Shown in pieces: positions 24,152 to 33,195 of a stretch of 44,996 bases of DNA. Position 1 is the first letter of the stretch. Every line of letters begins with the position of its first letter. This stretch comes from an uncultured Sutterella sp. (lineage in GTDB: Bacteria > Pseudomonadota > Gammaproteobacteria > Burkholderiales > Burkholderiaceae_F). The notes beneath the pieces were generated by a model. The model ran no database searches and had not been told where the DNA came from. It worked only from the letters and a program-made list of their open reading frames with translations. The position numbers were made by a program, and so were the translations under genes. The stretch lies in contig UQOW01000017.1 in the NCBI GenBank assembly GCA_900542805.1, forward strand, positions 1-44,996. The letters are read 5' to 3'.

Positions 24152-25213
24152 CTAATCGTAAACGTGTACCGGCTCATCGGTCGGACCGAACCCGAGCGAA
24201 TCCATCAGAGCATGCATATCTTCGGGGGGCTCAGCGAACCACTCGACAATCCGACCCGTTTCCGGATGCACCAAGCGCAGGCGCGACGCATGCAAAGCCT
24301 GGCGATGAAACTGCGCGGCAAAACCGGCCTCATCGGGTAGTTTCGAGACATTCGTATGGTACAGGGGATCACCTAAAAGCGGCAGCCCGACGCTTGTCAG
24401 ATGAACGCGAATTTGGTGCGTGCGTCCCGTATCGAGTCGGCAAGCCACCCAACTGACGGCACGGGAGGCTATATAGGCCGTTTGCACCAGCCGAACATGA
24501 GTCTTAGCCGGTTTAGCGGCAATTCCGTTACAAGCAAACTTAATCGGGTTGCGCGGGTCGCGGCCGATGGGAGAATCGACAAATCCCATGGGCGGCGCAA
24601 TGCCGAGCACCAAGGCCCAGTATTCGCGGCAAACACTCCGAGCTTGCAATTGCCGAACCAAATCGATTTGAGCCGCCTGCGTACGAGCCACGACCATCAG
24701 TCCGGATGTTTCCCGATCGAGCCTGTGGACAATACCGGCCCGCGGAACACGCATGAGTTCCGGATACCGATACAAAAGTCCGTTTAAAAGCGTTCCGGAC
24801 CAGTGTCCGGCGGCCGGATGCACGACAAGACCGGCAGGCTTGTCGACCACGATAAGGGCCGTATCTTCATACACCACGCGAAACGCGACATCGCTTTCGG
24901 GCTGATACGCCAAGTCTTCGGGGGCCGTTTGCGGCGTAACATCAATTGCATCGCCCCCGGCAACCTTAGCACGCACATCCGTCATGGGCTGTCCGTTCAC
25001 CGAAACGGCGCCGAGCCGAATCCACTCTTGAATGCGACCGCGGCTCACATCGTTCATTAAAGACGCCAAAACTTTATCGAGCCGCTCGGCCGCCAGCGAC
25101 CAAGCCAAGCGGAAATGTCGAACCGTTTCGGGGGCATTTGTCTGACAAGAGTCCCGACCCTGCGGCATTTCCTCTATATAATCGTCGCAATCTTTTTCTA
25201 TCGTATTTGCCAT
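24152..25213 (-). CDS. rluD: RluD-type 23S rRNA pseudouridine synthase
   Basis: This protein converts U1911, U1915 and U1917 in helix 69 of 23S rRNA to pseudouridine. It has an N-terminal S4 RNA-binding domain (ERLDKVLASLMND to about residue 85) and the RluA-type catalytic domain with the Asp in GIVHRLDRETSGLMVV, plus DTGRTHQIRVHL further on. The start is uncertain. ATG 25213 (353 residues) overlaps the bamD ATG on the other strand; ATG 25168 would give 338 residues, closer to the E. coli length; ATG 25255 would lie inside bamD. None has a good ribosome site. bamD is divergent. Confidence 0.93.
   Translation of the reverse strand: MANTIEKDCDDYIEEMPQGRDSCQTNAPETVRHFRLAWSLAAERLDKVLASLMNDVSRGRIQEWIRLGAVSVNGQPMTDVRAKVAGGDAIDVTPQTAPEDLAYQPESDVAFRVVYEDTALIVVDKPAGLVVHPAAGHWSGTLLNGLLYRYPELMRVPRAGIVHRLDRETSGLMVVARTQAAQIDLVRQLQARSVCREYWALVLGIAPPMGFVDSPIGRDPRNPIKFACNGIAAKPAKTHVRLVQTAYIASRAVSWVACRLDTGRTHQIRVHLTSVGLPLLGDPLYHTNVSKLPDEAGFAAQFHRQALHASRLRLVHPETGRIVEWFAEPPEDMHALMDSLGFGPTDEPVHVYD
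25177..25182 (+). promoter_or_regulatory. bamD: bamD -10 element
   Basis: A perfect TATAAT ends 29 bases before the bamD ATG. It lies inside the beginning of the longer rluD reading frames. No clear -35 is seen. Confidence 0.5.
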
Positions 25214-26000
25214 GAATTCCAAACTCAAGTTTTCCATGCGCGCCGCCGGATGCATTCTCTCGTTGGCTCTTTTGGCCGGATTGACCGGATGCAGTTGGTT
25301 TCAGTCCCTTGAAATCGATCCGACGCGCGACTGGACTGCACAGAAACTTTACTCCGAGGCGCGCGATGCGATGAACGAATCCAATTGGTCGCTCGCAAAA
25401 GACTACTATACCAAGTTAGAAGCTCGGTATCCGTTCGGAACCTACGCACAACAAGCACAAATCGAGCTCGCGTATGTGTATTTCAAGGACGATGACGCCC
25501 CCTCTGCCATTCAGCAACTCAATCGATTCCTGCGCGCTTACCCGAATCACCCCAACAGCGACTACGCCCTGTATCTGAAAGGTCTTGCGACACTCAATGA
25601 ACGCGACGGCCTCATCAGTTCCATGATTCGTCAGGACATTTCCGAACGTGACGCTCAGGCCGCGCGCGATGCCTTCGATGTCTTTAAAGAACTTGTCGGT
25701 CGCTACCCCGATTCGCGCTATGCCCCGCAGGCCACGCGCAAAATGCACGAGCTTGTTTTGGCCCAGGCTCGTCACCAACTCAATACGGCACGTTTTTACT
25801 TTGAACGAAAAGCCTACATTGCGGCCTTAAATCGAGCCAAGGTCGTTTTACGAGATTTCCAATTAACGAGTGTGAGCGACGATGCCATGGAGTTAATGGC
25901 GCAGTGCTATCACGAACTTCAACTCTTTGATTTGGAAAAAGACATGCGACGCGTTATCGAACTCAATAAAGGTCGCAAACGCGCCGATATACTCCGTTAG
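25212..26000 (+). CDS. bamD: BamD, outer-membrane assembly lipoprotein
   Basis: This 262-residue lipoprotein is an essential partner of BamA in folding beta-barrel proteins into the outer membrane. The lipobox LTGC ends at Cys27, giving a lipidated, periplasm-facing protein. The mature part is five TPR-like helical repeats; the blocks YYTKLEARYPFGTYAQQAQI and FLRAYPNHPNSDYALYLKGL are strongly family-like. The ATG overlaps the possible rluD ATG on the opposite strand through the palindrome CATG. The gene is monocistronic with a terminator at 26012. lptE, a second outer-membrane assembly lipoprotein, lies 2 kb away. Confidence 0.96.
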   Translation: MNSKLKFSMRAAGCILSLALLAGLTGCSWFQSLEIDPTRDWTAQKLYSEARDAMNESNWSLAKDYYTKLEARYPFGTYAQQAQIELAYVYFKDDDAPSAIQQLNRFLRAYPNHPNSDYALYLKGLATLNERDGLISSMIRQDISERDAQAARDAFDVFKELVGRYPDSRYAPQATRKMHELVLAQARHQLNTARFYFERKAYIAALNRAKVVLRDFQLTSVSDDAMELMAQCYHELQLFDLEKDMRRVIELNKGRKRADILR

Positions 26001-26011
26001 GTCGGACACAC

Positions 26012-26041
26012 GGGAGGATTTAAGGATTCTCCCTTTTTTTT
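26012..26041 (+). terminator. terminator after bamD
   Basis: GGGAG (26012-26016) pairs with CTCCC (26029-26033) and eight T follow. The loop is 12 bases. Confidence 0.7.
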
Positions 26042-26096
26042 CGGACGCAACCGTCTTAAAGTTTCATAGTCTTCGCGTTTACAGGCCCGATTGATT

Positions 26097-27494
26097 ATGT
26101 CCGACAGCAAGCGCCTTTTTCATCTTTTCTGCGGCCCCGTCCTGTTTGCTCTTTGCCTCGGGCTTATTCCTGGCTCGACTCTTGAACTTTCGACCCGCAC
26201 GGCCGTCGGGACAATGCTTTGGATGGGATGGTGGTGGGTCAGTATGCCGGTCAACCCGGGCGTGACGGCACTGCTGCCGATTGCCGTCAATGCCCTTTTT
26301 ACTCTCGTGCCGATGAGTTCGATTACGAGTCTGTATTTCTCAGACATCGTCGTCTTGCTTTTGGGAGCCAGCATGATTTCGGCCATCTGGGAAATCACGG
26401 GATTAGACAGACGCCTTGCCGTGCGCTCTTTGATGCTACTCGGCCCGTCCGTTAAAACACACATCGCCGTTTGGTTCCTTGTCTCGGTCGTTCTTTCGAG
26501 CGTCCTTCCCAATGCCGTCGTCTGTGCCCTGCTCGTCCCAATTTGCGCCGCCATGATTCGATTTCTCTCGCAGGGACACAAAGCCGACTTCAAGCCGCTC
26601 CTTTCCTTGCTTTTCGTCGGTATTGCCTGGGGATGCGGACTCGGGGGCCTCGGCACGCCGCTCGGAGGGGCGATGAATCTTGTGGCCGTCAACTACATAG
26701 AACAGATCACCGGACACGAATACTTTTACATAAATTGGGTCGTCAAAATGATGCCGATAATGCTCGTTTTGGTCGCCGCCACGTTGATTTTCCTACTCAT
26801 TCTCGAGCCCAAAAACCTCTCCTTAGGCAAAACCCGTGAATTCGTTCGCGATGAAGCAAAGAAACTGCCGCCTCTTTCGCGCGATGAGATTTACGGACTT
26901 GTGTTATTTGTCACGCCGCTCGTTCTCTCGTTTGCTCGGGAACTATATGCCGACATGTGTCCGGGATTAAAGCCGGCACAACTTTTTCTCATTTGCGGAC
27001 TGATTTGTTTTGTACTGACCGGAAAAAACGGCAAACCCTTCGCCACCTGGGAACAAGTCTGCCCGAAGATTGAGTGGCAGTTGCTGCTCCTATTTGCCGG
27101 CGGTCTGGCTCTCGGACTGCTGTTAACTCAAACGGGTGCCACGAAAGCCGTTGCCGGGGCCATCGCAGCTCTTCACTTAGGAAGCGGCATTGCCCTGCTT
27201 CTTGTCATCATTGCCGTAACAATGGTTTTCGTCGAGGTCGCGAGTAACACAGCCGCCGCAGCGATTGCCGTTCCCATGGTTATCAGCTTGGCGCACGAAC
27301 TCGGCCAAGACCCGATCTCTTACGTTTACATCACGGCCGCCGCTTTTAATACCGGCTTTATGTTCCCGACATCCATTCGAGCCATTCCGATTGCTTACGG
27401 CCTAAATCCGATGTATCTATTTTTGTCCGGGGCCGTCATGACGGTCATTACCGTGGTTTTAATTGCCCTAACCGGGCGCCTTCTTTTCTTTTAG
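26097..27494 (+). CDS. SLC13/DASS-family anion:sodium symporter
   Basis: A 465-residue inner-membrane transporter with about eleven hydrophobic segments. The signature of divalent-anion symporters is present twice: the first SNT-type loop region near GTPLGGAMNLVAVNYI, and the second, EVASNTAAAAIAVPMVISLA, near residue 385. Likely substrates are C4-dicarboxylates, citrate or sulfate; the sequence does not decide. ATG 26097 is chosen over a TTG two codons earlier. It is monocistronic and convergent with the small LprI-like gene 12 bases away. With the DAACS gene at 33.2 kb it suggests an organism living on organic acids and amino acids. Confidence 0.88.
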   Translation: MSDSKRLFHLFCGPVLFALCLGLIPGSTLELSTRTAVGTMLWMGWWWVSMPVNPGVTALLPIAVNALFTLVPMSSITSLYFSDIVVLLLGASMISAIWEITGLDRRLAVRSLMLLGPSVKTHIAVWFLVSVVLSSVLPNAVVCALLVPICAAMIRFLSQGHKADFKPLLSLLFVGIAWGCGLGGLGTPLGGAMNLVAVNYIEQITGHEYFYINWVVKMMPIMLVLVAATLIFLLILEPKNLSLGKTREFVRDEAKKLPPLSRDEIYGLVLFVTPLVLSFARELYADMCPGLKPAQLFLICGLICFVLTGKNGKPFATWEQVCPKIEWQLLLLFAGGLALGLLLTQTGATKAVAGAIAALHLGSGIALLLVIIAVTMVFVEVASNTAAAAIAVPMVISLAHELGQDPISYVYITAAAFNTGFMFPTSIRAIPIAYGLNPMYLFLSGAVMTVITVVLIALTGRLLFF

Positions 27495-27506
27495 CGCTTT
27501 AGCGGA

Positions 27507-27914
27507 TTATTCGGGATTAAGGTACTCGTTTTCGAGCACGTTTTTACGCAGTCGCATGAGATTGATGCGGCATGCCAGAAGCACTTCCGTTTCTCCGTCC
27601 TCCGCACCTTTGAGTTGTGAACGAAACGCGCATTCGTTTTTCAGATACAGATTAAAGAGGCGATTGGCCTCCTGAATGTCCTTGGCCGTCTGGCGCTTCT
27701 TATTGGCCCGATCGAACATACGAGCCTTGGCAAGCACAAGCTCCAAGACGCTGTTGTACTGGGACTGAACCTGCTTGACCTCCAAAGTCAAACAGTCGCG
27801 TTTTTGTTCTTTTTTCGTCATGTTTTTGTAGCACTCGCCGACCTCATCGAGGGCAAAAGCCCGGGGGCTCACAAGAGCCAAACACGAAAAAACAATCCAG
27901 AAAAACTGACGCAT
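27507..27914 (-). CDS. small secreted protein, LprI/DUF1311-like
   Basis: A 135-residue protein with a Sec signal peptide (MRQFFWIVFSCLALVSPRAFA) and a helical, charged mature part. CYKNMTKKEQKRDCLTLEV with two cysteines and the later Cys in NECAFRSQL and LLACRINL resemble the DUF1311/LprI group, some of whose members inhibit lysozyme. The spacing of four mature cysteines would allow two disulfides. ATG 27914 is chosen because it begins the signal peptide; the frame runs 27 codons further upstream without one. The function is a tentative family guess. The gene is divergent from lptE. Confidence 0.65.
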   Translation of the reverse strand: MRQFFWIVFSCLALVSPRAFALDEVGECYKNMTKKEQKRDCLTLEVKQVQSQYNSVLELVLAKARMFDRANKKRQTAKDIQEANRLFNLYLKNECAFRSQLKGAEDGETEVLLACRINLMRLRKNVLENEYLNPE

Positions 27915-28003
27915 GCCGACTGTCCTTAAAAAAGGCGACTCGAAACTTGTTGCATTGTACAAGCGCAAACGCCGGTGCGGTTTAATCCCGAACACTTCAC
28001 CCC

Positions 28004-28009
28004 TATAAT
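28004..28009 (+). promoter_or_regulatory. lptE-holA operon -10 element
   Basis: A perfect TATAAT lies 35 bases before the lptE ATG. TTTAAT 17 bases further upstream is a poor -35. Confidence 0.45.
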
Positions 28010-28044
28010 GAGCGGTATCGGTTCTGTCTAATCGAGGGATGGTT

Positions 28045-28542
28045 ATGGCCTGCTCCAGACGAGCGTTGCTCGGCGCTTTTTCGCTTCTTTTTCTTTCCGG
28101 TTGCGGTTTTCACTTGCGCGGGAGCTTTACGCTCCCGTTTGAGACACTGTATTTGGACATGGACAGCAATTCCAAGTTTGCGGCCACGCTCGCCCGAATG
28201 CTTCGTGCCGGAAGCAACGTGACACTCGTTAACAGTGACAAGGAGGCACAGGCCGTCCTTCGCGTTACGCAAAACACCTCGAGTCGCGACGTTCTTTCCT
28301 ACAGCACCTCGGGTCGAGCCCGGGAATTTGAACTGAAGATTGTCCTGACGTTTACCGTCACGGCTCCGGACGGTCACGTCTTTCTCGCGCCGACGACCAT
28401 CAGTGCCTCGCGCGACATCACCTACGATGACAACGAATATCTGAGCCGAGACTCGGAAGAAGCCATGATTAAAAACGAGATGCAAAACGACCTTATCGAA
28501 CAGATGATTCGTCGCATCGAGCGGTCGGCACCGGCGCGCTGA
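28045..28542 (+). CDS. lptE: LptE, LPS-assembly lipoprotein
   Basis: This lipoprotein of 165 residues plugs the LptD barrel and helps place lipopolysaccharide on the cell surface. The lipobox LSGC is followed at once by GFHLRG, the near-invariant LptE start. ATG 28045 is preferred over ATG 28039 because GAGGG then sits six bases upstream rather than touching the start. It is followed 17 bases later by holA, the usual lptE-holA order; leuS, often upstream of lptE, is absent here. Length fits the beta-proteobacterial family. Confidence 0.93.
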   Translation: MACSRRALLGAFSLLFLSGCGFHLRGSFTLPFETLYLDMDSNSKFAATLARMLRAGSNVTLVNSDKEAQAVLRVTQNTSSRDVLSYSTSGRAREFELKIVLTFTVTAPDGHVFLAPTTISASRDITYDDNEYLSRDSEEAMIKNEMQNDLIEQMIRRIERSAPAR

Positions 28543-28559
28543 CTTAAAGCGAGTGCGTT

Positions 28560-29573
28560 ATGCGTGTCAATGACATTTCTTCTCGGTTACAAGGAAACAG
28601 TATTTCGCCCCTGTGGTTCATTACGGGCGAAGAGCCGCTTATCATGATTGAGGCGGCCGAGGCTGTTCGCGCTAAAGCCAAAGAATTGGGTTTTGAGGAG
28701 CGCGAGGTCATAAATGCCTCGGCCCAGTGGGACTGGTCGCTTCTGGAAGCTTCGTGCCGAGAAGTCGGCCTGTTTTCCCCGAAAAAAGTCATCGATTTAC
28801 GTCTGGCGAGTTTTCGTCCGGGCATCAAAGGCGCCAAAGCCCTTTCGGACCTATCCGAGATGCCCCTTGATAACGTCGTGGTCATCGTTTCGATGCCCTA
28901 CGACTGGTCGGTCAAAAAACTCGCCTGGTTTAAAAAACTTGCCGCTGCCGCTCAATTTGTCGAATGCGCTCCGATTACGGCGCGAGAGCTCCCTGGTTGG
29001 ATCAAGGAGCGCTTTTCACGACAAGGACAGTCCATCGACAATCAGGCTCTCTCCCTCCTTTGCGAGCGCTGTGAAGGAAATCTTCTGGCTGCCAAACAGG
29101 AACTGTTAAAACTTTCATATCAGTACCCGGTCGGAACCCGCATCAGTGCGGAGATGATTCGGGAATCGGTGAGCGACGTTTCGCGTTTTGACAGCGAAGC
29201 GCTTGCCGAAGCGCTTTCAACGGGTCATGCCGCCAAGACCGTCAAAATTATCGATTCCTTAAAGGCCGAGGGCGAGAGCATCCCGAATGTTTTATGGATG
29301 CTTGCCGATGAAATCCGCGGCGCAGCACGCGTCAGCGCCATGGTGCAAAAGGGCCTCGCGCCGGATGCTGCCCTACGCTCTGCCGGCATTTTCGGTCCGG
29401 CCAAAACACGTCGTGTTCGCACTTTGGCCTTGCGTTGCTCGGAAAAGAAACTTCAGGCTGCCGTCATGCTTCTTTCCGATATCGATAAAATCGGTAAAGG
29501 GCTGACCGTTTCCAAGCGCGATGCCGACCCGTGGCTGGAACTAGCCGGCCTTGCGGCCTTCCTGCGTCGATAA
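28560..29573 (+). CDS. holA: DNA polymerase III subunit delta
   Basis: This 337-residue protein is the clamp-opening subunit of the clamp loader; it binds the beta sliding clamp. The N terminus has the family block PLWFITGEEPLIMIEAAEAV in place of a working Walker A, as is normal for delta. The middle AAA+-like part (CEGNLLAAKQELLKLSYQYP) and the C-terminal collar helix region with GIFGPAKTRRVRTLALRCSE are typical. It sits between lptE and proA in an apparent operon with short spacings (17 bases each). Confidence 0.93.
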   Translation: MRVNDISSRLQGNSISPLWFITGEEPLIMIEAAEAVRAKAKELGFEEREVINASAQWDWSLLEASCREVGLFSPKKVIDLRLASFRPGIKGAKALSDLSEMPLDNVVVIVSMPYDWSVKKLAWFKKLAAAAQFVECAPITARELPGWIKERFSRQGQSIDNQALSLLCERCEGNLLAAKQELLKLSYQYPVGTRISAEMIRESVSDVSRFDSEALAEALSTGHAAKTVKIIDSLKAEGESIPNVLWMLADEIRGAARVSAMVQKGLAPDAALRSAGIFGPAKTRRVRTLALRCSEKKLQAAVMLLSDIDKIGKGLTVSKRDADPWLELAGLAAFLRR

Positions 29574-29590
29574 AAATCAGGAGACCCCCT

Positions 29591-30871
29591 ATGTCACAAA
29601 ACTCTGCTATGCGCGAGCTCGTTCGCACTATGGGCCAAGCGGCCAAACAAGCTTCGCTACAAATCGGAGCGAGCAGCACCGATGCGCGCAACAAAGCCTT
29701 ACGACTTCTTGCCGACAAAATCCGTACCCGCAAGGATGAGATTTTCAAGGCTAACGAGCTGGATTTAAAAAAGGCCGCCGAACACGACTATCCGGCCGCT
29801 TTCATCGACCGACTCCGCCTGACACCGGCGATTGTCGAAACTATGGCGCTCGGGTGTGAACAAATTGCCGATCTTCCCGATCCGATCGGGCAAGTGACCG
29901 AAAAGCATCACAGACCGAGCGGCATCGATGTAGCACGCATGCGTGTGCCGCTCGGCGTCATTGCGATTATTTTCGAATCGCGCCCTAACGTGACAATCGA
30001 TGCCTCGGCCCTGACTCTTAAGTCGGGAAATGCAGCGATTTTGCGCGGCGGCAAAGAAGCGCTTGATAGCAACCGCATGCTCGGAGGTCTCGTGCAAGAG
30101 GCGCTTTCCGAAGCAGGTCTTCCGCAAAACGCCGTTCAAGTCGTCGGAACTAGCGACCGCGATTTTGTCGGAGAACTGATTACATCCCCCGAGTACATCG
30201 ACGTTCTCATTCCTCGGGGCGGGAAAAAACTCATCTCGCGCCTGGAAAAAGAATCGCGCATTCCGATGATTAAACACTTGGACGGCATCTGCCACACGTA
30301 TGTGGACAAGGATGCGAACCTTGCGATGGCCCTTTCCGTGACGGATAACGCCAAGACGCAGCGCTATGCCCCCTGCAATGCCACCGAGACACTCTTGGTG
30401 CATGAGGCTGTCGCCGAAGCGTTCTTGCCGAAAATCGGGAAAATCTTTGCCGACAAAGGCGTTCAGATGCGTGTCACCGAAGCGGTTCGGGATATTTTGA
30501 CACAAGCAAATCTTCCGAGCATTCCTGCCACGGACCAAGACTGGGATACCGAGTACAACGCGCCGATTATTTCGATTGCAACGGTCAAGTCCCTGACCGA
30601 GGCCATCGACTTTATCAATCATCACGGCTCCAAGCACACCGATGCCATTATCACGGACAATCCCGAAAGTGCGGCACGCTTTTTGCGCGAGGTCGACTCC
30701 GGTAGCGTCATGCACAATTGCTCGACACGCCTGGCCGACGGTTTTGTCTACGGTCTGGGAGCGGAAATCGGAATCAGCACCGGAAAACTTCATGCGCGCG
30801 GTCCGGTCGGTCTTGAGGGGCTCACGTCGCTAAAATTTGTCGTTTACGGTCACGGAGAAGGCAGACACTGA
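29591..30871 (+). CDS. proA: gamma-glutamyl phosphate reductase
   Basis: A 426-residue NADPH-dependent enzyme that reduces glutamyl 5-phosphate to glutamate semialdehyde, the second step of proline synthesis. Family blocks include VPLGVIAIIFESRPNVT, LKSGNAAILRGGKEA, and the catalytic Cys in QRYAPCNATETLLV. ATG 29591 follows AGGAG eight bases upstream; an earlier ATG in the same frame lies inside holA and lacks a ribosome site. proB is not adjacent. holA-proA order is also found in other Burkholderiales. The stop overlaps the start of the methyltransferase gene (TGATG). Confidence 0.97.
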   Translation: MSQNSAMRELVRTMGQAAKQASLQIGASSTDARNKALRLLADKIRTRKDEIFKANELDLKKAAEHDYPAAFIDRLRLTPAIVETMALGCEQIADLPDPIGQVTEKHHRPSGIDVARMRVPLGVIAIIFESRPNVTIDASALTLKSGNAAILRGGKEALDSNRMLGGLVQEALSEAGLPQNAVQVVGTSDRDFVGELITSPEYIDVLIPRGGKKLISRLEKESRIPMIKHLDGICHTYVDKDANLAMALSVTDNAKTQRYAPCNATETLLVHEAVAEAFLPKIGKIFADKGVQMRVTEAVRDILTQANLPSIPATDQDWDTEYNAPIISIATVKSLTEAIDFINHHGSKHTDAIITDNPESAARFLREVDSGSVMHNCSTRLADGFVYGLGAEIGISTGKLHARGPVGLEGLTSLKFVVYGHGEGRH

Positions 30872-32085
30872 TGGCAACCGTTCGTTCTTACTACGCACTA
30901 TGTCCGCTCGGACTTGAATCGGTTTTGGAATACGAGTTGCGTGAAGCCGGTGCACAAAACACCAAAACATCCCGTTCGGGCGTGCGGTTTCGGGCCGACG
31001 AAATCTCGGCGATGCGTGCCTGTGTGACAAGCCGCATTGCCAGCCGTATTCTCTTAAGTCTCGGCGATTCGGATTACTACGACGAAGAAGATATTTATAA
31101 CTTTGCCTGCCGAACCAAGTGGGAAACCTACTTTGACCCCGACGCGACGTTTCGCATCGATGTGACGGCACATCGCTCACCCTTAAATTCGCTCGATTTT
31201 ACGCTGCTACGCATCAAGGACGGCATTTGCGATCGCTTTAATCACTTCATGCAAACGCGACCGAGTATCGACCGCGTTCATCCCGATGTGCGCATCTTTG
31301 CCCATGTCGACCAGGACCGGTGTACGTTCTATTTGGATTTGTGCGGCGAGTCGCTTTTCAAACGCGGTTGGCGACGTGACAAGGGGGAAGCCCCGTTAAA
31401 AGAAAACCTTGCCGCCGGTCTTTTGGCCTTAAGCGGCTGGAAGCCCGAGATGCCCCTTGCCGATATCTTCTGCGGCTCGGGCACGATTGCCATTGAGGCC
31501 GGACAGATTGCCACGCACACGGCTCCGGGGCTCAATCGCCGATTTCTCTTTGAAAAATTCAAAGGTTTTGATCGGGATATGCTCGAAGAAGTCAAAGACG
31601 ATGCCCGGGCTCAAATCAATCCCTACGCTAACGTCTCGATTCAAGCCTCCGACATCAGTTCCATTGTCGTTTCCAAAGCGCGGGATAATGCCGCTCGTGC
31701 AGGCCTCGGTACTCTGCTTGAATCCGGGAAACTAACCTTTGATGTGATTGATGCTCGAACTGTCTCCCCGAAAACCCCAGAGGGCCTTGTCGTGAGCAAC
31801 CCCCCGTACGGCGAGCAATCCAATCCGAAGTCTGCCTCCGTTGCCTCGATGATGAAAGACGTTTCCGACAACCTTAAGCGCCATTGGGCCGGCCACACGG
31901 CATGGCTTTTAACGAGCGACCGGCAACTGCCGCGCCAGATGCGCCTGTCGGAAGCGCGCAAAATCCCGCTTTTTAACGGACCGCTCGAGTGTCGCTTCTT
32001 TCGCTTCGATCTTGTGAGCGGCCGTTTTCGCCGAGAGGGCTCCTCAAGCAGCAGCCTTGCCGGGGATGTCTCCGACGCCGTTTAG
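30871..32085 (+). CDS. rlmL: RlmL-type THUMP/SAM-dependent 23S rRNA methyltransferase
   Basis: A 404-residue protein equal to the N-terminal half of E. coli RlmKL. It has a ferredoxin-like start (CPLGLESVLEYELREAGA), a THUMP RNA-binding domain (to about residue 160) and a Rossmann methyltransferase with the SAM site LADIFCGSGTIAIEAG and the catalytic NPPYGEQ. It should make the N2-methylguanosine at G2445 of 23S rRNA. The RlmK half that makes m7G2069 in the E. coli fusion is absent, as is usual in betaproteobacteria. It is coupled to proA. Its last 42 bases overlap the 3' end of the HAD gene on the other strand. Confidence 0.9.
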   Translation: MATVRSYYALCPLGLESVLEYELREAGAQNTKTSRSGVRFRADEISAMRACVTSRIASRILLSLGDSDYYDEEDIYNFACRTKWETYFDPDATFRIDVTAHRSPLNSLDFTLLRIKDGICDRFNHFMQTRPSIDRVHPDVRIFAHVDQDRCTFYLDLCGESLFKRGWRRDKGEAPLKENLAAGLLALSGWKPEMPLADIFCGSGTIAIEAGQIATHTAPGLNRRFLFEKFKGFDRDMLEEVKDDARAQINPYANVSIQASDISSIVVSKARDNAARAGLGTLLESGKLTFDVIDARTVSPKTPEGLVVSNPPYGEQSNPKSASVASMMKDVSDNLKRHWAGHTAWLLTSDRQLPRQMRLSEARKIPLFNGPLECRFFRFDLVSGRFRREGSSSSSLAGDVSDAV

Positions 32086-32856
32086 AATCACCGATGGACG
32101 GTACGAGAACTGTCGAACAAGGTCCAAAGTACTGATACCGCTTAAAACCAAAGCCGTCATCATACCGCCCTCCAGGCCCGCGATGATGTCCGTATCCATT
32201 CTGTCACCGATTAAAGCGGCCTGTGCAGAGTGCACTTCCAGTAGGTGCAGGCCCGTGCGCAGCATCAGCGCATTGGGTTTTCCGACGTAGTAGGCGGTCT
32301 TACCCGTGGCAATCTCGATAGGAGCCATCAGCGCACGGCACGCCGGTGCAATGCCGGTTTCCGTCGGACAGGTGTTGTCGGGGTTGGTTCCGACCAAGCG
32401 TGCTCCGCGACGCACGAAATCGATGGCCTTGGTAATCATCGTGTAGTTATACATGTCGGTCTCGCCGACGACAACGTATTGGGGATCGACGTCGTTCATC
32501 GTAACGCCGACGTCATAGAGCGCTTTAACCAAGCCGGGCGCTCCGAGCACGTAAGCACTGCATCCCGGGCTTTGTTCCTTTAAAAACTTAGCCATTGCAA
32601 GAGCGCTGGTGTAAAAGTGCTCTTCCCCGATTTCCAGCCCCATGCGGGCGAGTTTTTGCTGCAGTTCTTTGGGGCTTTTTTCGCTGGAATTTGTCAGGAA
32701 CAGAAAGCGCTTGTTTTCTTGGCGTAACCAGGCGACAAATTCCTTAACTCCGGGCAAAAGAACGTTGCCGTGATAAATCACGCCGTCCATATCACACAAA
32801 TATCCGTCTTTCGCACGCAAAAGAGCCAATTGTTGAGGATCTAAAAGCTTTGTCAT
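32044..32856 (-). CDS. HAD-IIA (NagD/pyridoxal phosphatase-like) hydrolase
   Basis: A 270-residue haloacid dehalogenase-type phosphatase with a C2 cap. Motif I is LCDMDGVIYHG with the nucleophile Asp, motif II is FLTNSS, motif III lysine lies in VGKPNALML, and motif IV is LIGDRMDTDIIAG. This is the NagD/PdxP subgroup, acting on nucleotide or sugar phosphates. ATG 32856 is chosen for a GGGG site upstream; the frame runs 33 codons further upstream but without a plausible start region. TACAAT at 32889-32894 could be its -10. Converges with rlmL and overlaps it by 42 bases. Substrate unknown. Confidence 0.92.
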   Translation of the reverse strand: MTKLLDPQQLALLRAKDGYLCDMDGVIYHGNVLLPGVKEFVAWLRQENKRFLFLTNSSEKSPKELQQKLARMGLEIGEEHFYTSALAMAKFLKEQSPGCSAYVLGAPGLVKALYDVGVTMNDVDPQYVVVGETDMYNYTMITKAIDFVRRGARLVGTNPDNTCPTETGIAPACRALMAPIEIATGKTAYYVGKPNALMLRTGLHLLEVHSAQAALIGDRMDTDIIAGLEGGMMTALVLSGISTLDLVRQFSYRPSVILNGVGDIPGKAAA

Positions 32857-33110
32857 TGTCGTCCCCTGAAAAAAATTCAAAGTCGTGCATTGTAGTCGTT
32901 TCACCGCTCTCAAGATGCGAGAGCAAATTGAAAAGATAGCAGAAAATTGCAACATTGTTTTTTAAGATCAGTCGGACGTTATTTTGATATATACATCCCC
33001 TTATTGCAGTAGTCACACGGACTAGGCAGTAAGGTGAGTCCCTTTGCGTTGTCGCAAAAATACGTAATATTTCGACCTCTTTTCTTCGCATTCTCCCTAT
33101 AGTTTTCGTA

Positions 33111-33137
33111 GCAAATGAAACTTTTTGTTTCATTTGC
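33111..33137 (+). promoter_or_regulatory. perfect inverted repeat in the DAACS gene leader
   Basis: GCAAATGAAAC (33111-33121) is followed by five T and its exact complement GTTTCATTTGC (33127-33137), 58 bases before the start codon. CCTATAGT at 33096-33103 upstream may be the -10, which would put the repeat in the leader or at the transcription start. It could be an operator for a dimeric regulator or an RNA hairpin. The rest of the 339-base gap 32857-33195 holds no gene. Confidence 0.5.
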
Positions 33138-33195
33138 ACCGTCTGTTTTCGGTCACCGTACCGGAAACGGATGTTCACAGTAAAGGGGGAAAATA

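Noticed and set aside
29765..30793. A 342-codon open frame on the minus strand opposite proA
   Set aside because: Antisense to intact proA, with no ribosome site or recognisable motif.
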